Origin: an uncultured Porphyromonadaceae bacterium
GTDB taxonomy: Bacteria > Bacteroidota > Bacteroidia > Bacteroidales > Muribaculaceae
Reading direction: 5' to 3'
Assembly: GCA_905198125.1 (NCBI GenBank)
Contig: CAJKBH010000008.1
Coordinates: 29,129 to 93,128 of the forward strand
Length of the DNA stretch: 64,000 nucleotides
In this document: piece by piece, positions 59,691 through 64,000 of the stretch
Layout of the letters: the number at the start of each line of letters is the position of its first letter
Numbering within the stretch: the stretch's first letter is position 1
Made by a program: the position numbers and the translations under genes
Notes under the pieces: generated by a model
The model's database searches: none
What the model was told of the DNA's origin: nothing
What the model saw: only the letters and a program-made list of their open reading frames with translations

Positions 59691-60227
59691 TTATTCCTTG
59701 TCCGATGCGATGTCGCGGTAAGAGGCCATGAAGGCCATGTATTTGCGGATGCCGATCGCCAGGCCGACAAGGAAGCCGGCTCCCATGCCCATGAGCATAT
59801 AGACGTCGGCCCGTGAAGTCCATCCAAGACAGCCGAGCACGATGGCGGCGTAGGGAATGAGTATCATCATGAACTGATGGTGACGGCGGCGGTAGAACAG
59901 CGAACGGTCTATCACCTCGCGTACCGACATGCGCGAGCAGTCGATGGATCGTATGCCGTTGGCCAGCCAGTGGTCCATGGTCGACGCCGTGGCGAAAAAG
60001 CTGATGAACAGTACCGGTATCACCACCTTCCAGGGCATCTCCAGCCAGGGGAAATTATACAGTCCTAAACTTACAATCGTCATGACGAGAGCCACCATCG
60101 AAAATCGCCTGTACTCACGCGCCAGTTTCTCGAGTGCGGTCTCACGCCGGGAGTTCATCCGCGGATTGTACGGTGAGCCGATACGGCCGGACTCCTGCCA
60201 GGTTTTCTGTAATTCTTCTGTAGTCAT
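59691..60227 (-). CDS. Four-TM protein coupled to an ECF sigma factor
   Basis: The 178-residue product has a soluble N-terminal part (TTEELQKTWQESGRIGSPYN with an aspartate/asparagine-poor helix up to residue 40) and four membrane helices in two pairs (about 43-60, 66-85, 120-138 and 143-162). It lies 19 bases after the ECF sigma gene. Anti-sigma factors are often the next gene, but here no ZAS or FecR-like signature appears, so a direct anti-sigma function is a guess; the N-terminal soluble part is the only region that could bind sigma. Confidence 0.75.
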   Translation of the reverse strand: MTTEELQKTWQESGRIGSPYNPRMNSRRETALEKLAREYRRFSMVALVMTIVSLGLYNFPWLEMPWKVVIPVLFISFFATASTMDHWLANGIRSIDCSRMSVREVIDRSLFYRRRHHQFMMILIPYAAIVLGCLGWTSRADVYMLMGMGAGFLVGLAIGIRKYMAFMASYRDIASDKE

Positions 60228-60246
60228 AATTATATATTTTTTATTG

Positions 60247-60912
60247 TTATTTGCTATTTAATTCTGTTGACAGACGGCTCTTGATGCGCGAAAGGCGTGT
60301 CGCGACGTTTCCTTTGGCCAGTCCCGTCACCTCGGCTATTTCCGCATTGGAACGGTCGTCGAGATGCATGGTCATTATAGCCTTGTCAAGAGGAGACAGC
60401 CGCGAAATGAGGCCATGTAAAACGCGGATCCGTTCGCGCAAGGAATCAGATTCCACGTCATCCGCCGGCTCCGGGAAGATTCCGTCAATCGGAGAAGTGA
60501 GGACGCTTCGTTTCCTTTTGCGCAGACATGATACACACGTATTGAGGGTGATGCGATATATCCATGTGTCGATGCTTGAATCCGCCCTGAATCCGTCAAG
60601 ACTTTTCCATACATTTATCCAGACATCCTGACGCAGGTCCTCGAAATCATCGCCGCTGTCCGCATAGGAGAGACATATCCGGTTGACGAGCTGACCGTAC
60701 CGTTCGGTCAGTTCAAGGAAATATGCCTCGTCGGCGGTTTTTAATCCTCTATTGTAATAATCTGAACCGCATCCTGCCACCATTTTCATCACGCAATCTT
60801 CCGAATTCCGAAAACCGGAAACCAGTTCGGACAGCCGCCGAAGCATCCTGATCAGCCTTGCATGAAACCGCGGAACGAGGCAATATGGATATGGTATATA
60901 ACTTAATTCCAT
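60247..60912 (-). CDS. ECF-type RNA polymerase sigma factor
   Basis: Extracytoplasmic-function sigma factor. Region 2: LTERYGQLVNRICLSYADSG and DLRQDVWINVWKSLDGFRAD with DTWIYRITLNTCVSCLRKRK (DNA-melting/-10 part); region 4: LSPLDKAIMTMHLDDRSNAE, then IAEVTGLAKGNVATRLSRIK (helix-turn-helix for -35 recognition). The frame gives 221 residues; the first 40 or so do not look like sigma, so translation may begin at the in-frame ATG for residue 42 (about 60789) instead. It precedes the four-TM protein by 19 bases. Which genes it controls is not visible. Confidence 0.9.
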   Translation of the reverse strand: MELSYIPYPYCLVPRFHARLIRMLRRLSELVSGFRNSEDCVMKMVAGCGSDYYNRGLKTADEAYFLELTERYGQLVNRICLSYADSGDDFEDLRQDVWINVWKSLDGFRADSSIDTWIYRITLNTCVSCLRKRKRSVLTSPIDGIFPEPADDVESDSLRERIRVLHGLISRLSPLDKAIMTMHLDDRSNAEIAEVTGLAKGNVATRLSRIKSRLSTELNSK

Positions 60913-61056
60913 TTTTTGAATCTTTTACAACATTAGTCGTAAAGAACAAGAATTTATTACATGAATCAAATATTTTTTTGATTCGCAATCAGAATGGATT
61001 CCGAATATCATAGCACACTCCATAATCCGAAAAGTTCGAAGCGGGCATAGTAATTT

Positions 61057-61087
61057 TTTGGAATTCAACAATTTTATACTATATTTG
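61057..61087 (+). promoter_or_regulatory. Promoter of the WG-repeat protein gene
   Basis: TTTG at 61057-61060, a 19-base spacer and TATATTTG at 61080-61087; predicted start near 61093, about 30 nt before the ATG. Confidence 0.88.
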
Positions 61088-61121
61088 CGCAGAAAACATA
61101 GAATACAACAAATAACCTGAC

Positions 61122-63860
61122 ATGAAAAACCAAAAGACTTGCACATGGCTGACGATGCTGTTGATGGCGGTGTCATTGGCCGGCTACTCTCCGCCGGCAG
61201 AGGCCCAGTTCCTGAAAAACCTTTCGAAAGGACTGGAGAAAGTGAACAAAGCCATCAAGAAAGTTGAGAACGCCACGAAAGGTACGAAAAATTCCGATAG
61301 GAAAGCCGATTCCGAGAAGTCAAAGGACACAAAGGCTCCCGAATCAGGCGTCCAAAGCAGCCGGCAGGCAAATAATCCGGCATCTTCCGCCACTCCCGCT
61401 GACGCAAAGACGGTGGCCAAGAAGAATAAGAAACCGGTGCTTCTCACCCCCTATCTCAGCTGGGACACCAAAGTACTGAACTTTGATATATATTTTGACA
61501 ATCTTCCTGATATCAGCGACGGTATCTTCTACCTGTCGGAAACCAACCCGAATTTAGGCGGATATACCAGATATTACAGTTTCTGGACTGTCGACGGCAA
61601 GCGTCTGTTTCCTCCGCAGTACGAGCAGATGAGTGGCTCGCAGGGCCATCCCCGTTTCGATTCGGGAGCCTGTGTGATGCGCGAGGCCAAGAAAAAGGAC
61701 GCTCCCATCATACTCTATGCCGACGGCACCCCCCTGCCGCTGTCCAAGGACTGGAAATCCGTTTCCCCCATAATGGACGGCGTCGCCATGGTGGAAGAAA
61801 AGGCGCCCAACGGCGACCTCCGCTATTTCTACATCAACACCAAGGGAAAGAAGATCTGGCCTCACCTCAACGACACGTACACCATTGCGGAACAGATAAA
61901 GACCCGGAAGCTTGGCGGCGTGTATATCCGACCCCTCAAGGAAGGACGCCGGGCATTCTTTGACCGCACGGCTAAAAAATGGGGATTTCTGGATGCTCGG
62001 GGAAAGATAGTGATAAAGCCGGTTTACACCGAAGTACGCGATTTCTGCGGCGGCTATGCCCTCACGGTATCGCCCACGGCTGATCAAAACAAGCATAAAC
62101 AGGTCTTTATCGGCATGGACGGCACCGAATATGCCTCGATACCTGAAAATTATTCCTCCCTGGCACCGATGCACGTGGTTTCAAACGTAGGCAACGGAAT
62201 ATTCGCACACCGTCACTTCGATGCCTTGAACACGCATCTAACGGTCTATCACGACGTCGCCACCGGCAAGGAATTGAAACGCTTCGACGGCGGAGGCACC
62301 GGATTTTACGACGGTTATGCGTTCGTAAGGCTCGAACCGTATGCCAACGAAATATATGTGATCAATACTGCGTTCAACCCCATCCGGATGTTCGGCGACT
62401 CGGATCACCACATCAACCTTGAGGAAGTGGAATTCAAGAACTTCCCCTGGTATACGGTCGACCATCGGTACGCCATCAACAACGAGGGTTACACCGAAAT
62501 GTATGTGCCGCGCAGTTTTGAGCGTGACGGCAGGCTGGGACAGTTTTCCGGCGACGGCTTCGCCAAGGCTCGCACTGTATTCGATGACCCCTCGGATTCG
62601 GACAAGAAGCTGGAATATACGGGATATGTCGATGCGTCAGGTCGCATGAGGGTGGTTTTCAGCAAAAATCCACAGGTAAGAGGGCCGTTTGAGGAATTGC
62701 CCGGACCACCCAAAGACAGTCTCCCGCCCATAAAGCCCGGTCCACCGTGGCCAGGATATCCCATACCTCCGATTCGACCCATTCCACCGGTACCGCCGGT
62801 TCTCCAAAGCGGTGACACCATCCCTGTCGGTCCCGTGGGTCCGGGCCGCGAAGCGCTGAAGTATAAGGTCAGCGTGATAGCCAGTCCGCCCGAAGGTGGT
62901 ACCGTCTACGGCAGCGGCGAATATTCCCTGGGGGACACACTTCGCGTCACGGGCAAGTCGGCTCCCGGTTACAAGATCTCCGAAATATCATGCGACCGGC
63001 CCGGCTCGTACACCTCGACGTTCAACAAGTTCGTGGTGGACGGCGACATGGAGATCACTTGCTATTGCGTGAAGGAAGACACCATACAGCCCATCAACAA
63101 AGGAATCTTCGCAGGCCCGCTGACATGGCTGGAATATCCCCTGAAGGCCTACATTGAGTTGGGCAAGGTCGACGGCAACGAATATACCGGCGAATCGAGC
63201 GGAGTGATGGCCGTGCTCACCAACGACAACAAGGGCGAGATAAATGTGACCGGCAGCGACAACCATGCGGCCTGGAACTCCAACGTGTTCTTCGCTCCGA
63301 TGAACGTGCTGGGCATAATGGAAGATAACGGCAAGAAGTACATACGGTTCGACGGAGGCGTGATCAAATACACGCTCGACGTGAAGGACACTACCGGATG
63401 GGGCTTCATCAACAATCCGTTCCTGATGTTTGCCATGGCGTTCGACGGCGCGGGCCAGGGTGAGCTGGAGCCCGGAAGCTATCGCGTGGAAATCACCCGG
63501 GGATCGCCCGATGAAGGCGAGTTCACTCTCGGAATGCTCGAACGGAAATCGGGGAAATACGGATGGATCCCGTCCGACGACCCGAGTTTTGTAAAGAAGC
63601 TGCCGGGATTCTTCACGCGACGCTATGACAAGGGACTTCCCGCCGACTATCTGGCCGGAGCAACGCTGAAGACCGGCGACGCCGCCAAGATCCAGTGGGA
63701 ACCGTCGGACCAATTCTTCGGCAATCCCTCGATGCTCCAGAGTTTCATCGGAGCTCTCGGCTCGATGTACCGTAAGAAAGTGAAGTCCACAGTGCTTGAG
63801 GACTACGACATCTGGCAGTTCTCAAACGACATAGACAAACACATCTTCAAACCGATGTGA
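61122..63860 (+). CDS. Secreted WG-repeat protein with proline hinge
   Basis: The 912-residue product has a signal peptide (MKNQKTCTWLTMLLMAVSLA, cleavage near AEAQ), a lysine/serine-rich linker (about 30-105), a region with WG-type repeats (KKWGFLDARGKIVIKPVYTE, residues about 287-306, and FWTVDGKRLFPPQYEQM near 152-168), a proline-rich hinge (PPIKPGPPWPGYPIPPIRPI, about 530-565), an InlB-like beta repeat (KVSVIASPPEGGTVYGSGEY, about 584-640) and a C-terminal globular domain ending KHIFKPM. WG-repeat proteins are of unknown function and often extracellular. Own promoter and terminator. Confidence 0.83.
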   Translation: MKNQKTCTWLTMLLMAVSLAGYSPPAEAQFLKNLSKGLEKVNKAIKKVENATKGTKNSDRKADSEKSKDTKAPESGVQSSRQANNPASSATPADAKTVAKKNKKPVLLTPYLSWDTKVLNFDIYFDNLPDISDGIFYLSETNPNLGGYTRYYSFWTVDGKRLFPPQYEQMSGSQGHPRFDSGACVMREAKKKDAPIILYADGTPLPLSKDWKSVSPIMDGVAMVEEKAPNGDLRYFYINTKGKKIWPHLNDTYTIAEQIKTRKLGGVYIRPLKEGRRAFFDRTAKKWGFLDARGKIVIKPVYTEVRDFCGGYALTVSPTADQNKHKQVFIGMDGTEYASIPENYSSLAPMHVVSNVGNGIFAHRHFDALNTHLTVYHDVATGKELKRFDGGGTGFYDGYAFVRLEPYANEIYVINTAFNPIRMFGDSDHHINLEEVEFKNFPWYTVDHRYAINNEGYTEMYVPRSFERDGRLGQFSGDGFAKARTVFDDPSDSDKKLEYTGYVDASGRMRVVFSKNPQVRGPFEELPGPPKDSLPPIKPGPPWPGYPIPPIRPIPPVPPVLQSGDTIPVGPVGPGREALKYKVSVIASPPEGGTVYGSGEYSLGDTLRVTGKSAPGYKISEISCDRPGSYTSTFNKFVVDGDMEITCYCVKEDTIQPINKGIFAGPLTWLEYPLKAYIELGKVDGNEYTGESSGVMAVLTNDNKGEINVTGSDNHAAWNSNVFFAPMNVLGIMEDNGKKYIRFDGGVIKYTLDVKDTTGWGFINNPFLMFAMAFDGAGQGELEPGSYRVEITRGSPDEGEFTLGMLERKSGKYGWIPSDDPSFVKKLPGFFTRRYDKGLPADYLAGATLKTGDAAKIQWEPSDQFFGNPSMLQSFIGALGSMYRKKVKSTVLEDYDIWQFSNDIDKHIFKPM

Positions 63861-63883
63861 CCATACGGCATAATGCAGACAAA

Positions 63884-63914
63884 AAGTCGTCGCGCAGTTG
63901 CGGCGACTTTTTTC
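63884..63914 (+). terminator. Terminator of the WG-repeat protein gene
   Basis: AAGTCGTCGC pairs with GCGGCGACTT around a seven-base loop and is followed by TTTTTCTTT. Confidence 0.85.
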
Positions 63915-64000
63915 TTTACGGTATTGTCAGGAGGGTAACGTATATTGTCTCGCCCTGAAAAAAGTTGACTCATGAAAGAGTCAAAAGAATGATAAAATTT

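Overview
The window looks like chromosome of a member of the order Bacteroidales, most likely near Muribaculaceae (the family is my inference). The evidence is: promoters of the Bacteroidetes type (TTTG, about 19-20 bases, TAnnTTTG) before many genes; almost no Shine-Dalgarno sequences; a gldE homologue next to a phosphopantetheinyl transferase; a single-chain glycyl-tRNA synthetase; many Bacteroidetes-style lipoproteins; and large secreted proteins ending in short C-terminal domains like those of type IX secretion cargo. No tRNA, rRNA, CRISPR array, transposase or phage gene was seen.

Layout. 0-2.3 kb: rplM-rpsI-rpsB-tsf (minus strand, tsf cut by the window edge). 2.5-9.2 kb: lipid kinase, a putative free-standing small RNA, a tandem hairpin repeat, Dcp-type M3 peptidase, and a rhomboid-rhomboid-EEP phosphatase operon. 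9.4-17.5 kb: HU protein, argS, a Bax inhibitor-1-like protein, and a 1526-residue GH51-GH43 fusion for arabinose-containing polysaccharides. 17.5-23.3 kb: inverted-repeat-rich spacer, structured RNA copy 1, and three secreted proteins. 23.3-30.9 kb: pnp, a DUF4369/thioredoxin-like lipoprotein, a SUI1 protein and an AddA-like helicase-nuclease. 31.0-36.3 kb: structured RNA copy 2 followed by six genes for secreted or lipoproteins. 36.4-47.5 kb: gldE, phosphopantetheinyl transferase, an untracked 38-residue membrane peptide, an XRE regulator, glyS, LemA, an FKBP-like lipoprotein, a DPP IV-like peptidase, TIGR02757 and a GHL10-like protein. 47.5-50.1 kb: a small accessory locus (BspA-like lipoprotein plus DUF2971 gene, led by structured RNA copy 3) bracketed by direct copies of a hairpin-rich repeat. 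50.2-54.0 kb: a glycine-rich secreted protein, a TPR protein, an M16 peptidase and dusB. 54.0-64 kb: two secreted proteins, a four-TM protein with an ECF sigma factor, and a WG-repeat protein.

The main discovery candidate is an RNA family of about 300-385 nt present three times (18219-18517 +, 31007-31310 +, 49491-49874 -). Each copy has its own promoter, shares conserved blocks and helices that change by compensatory substitution, ends in a terminator-like helix with a U-run, and lies 43-51 nt before the start codon of an accessory cell-surface gene on the same strand, with no second promoter visible in between. This fits a cis-acting attenuator or riboswitch-like leader controlling surface-protein operons, although read-through, ligand and novelty cannot be tested from sequence alone. 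The three loci it leads look AT-richer than their housekeeping neighbours, which suggests accessory or transferred DNA.
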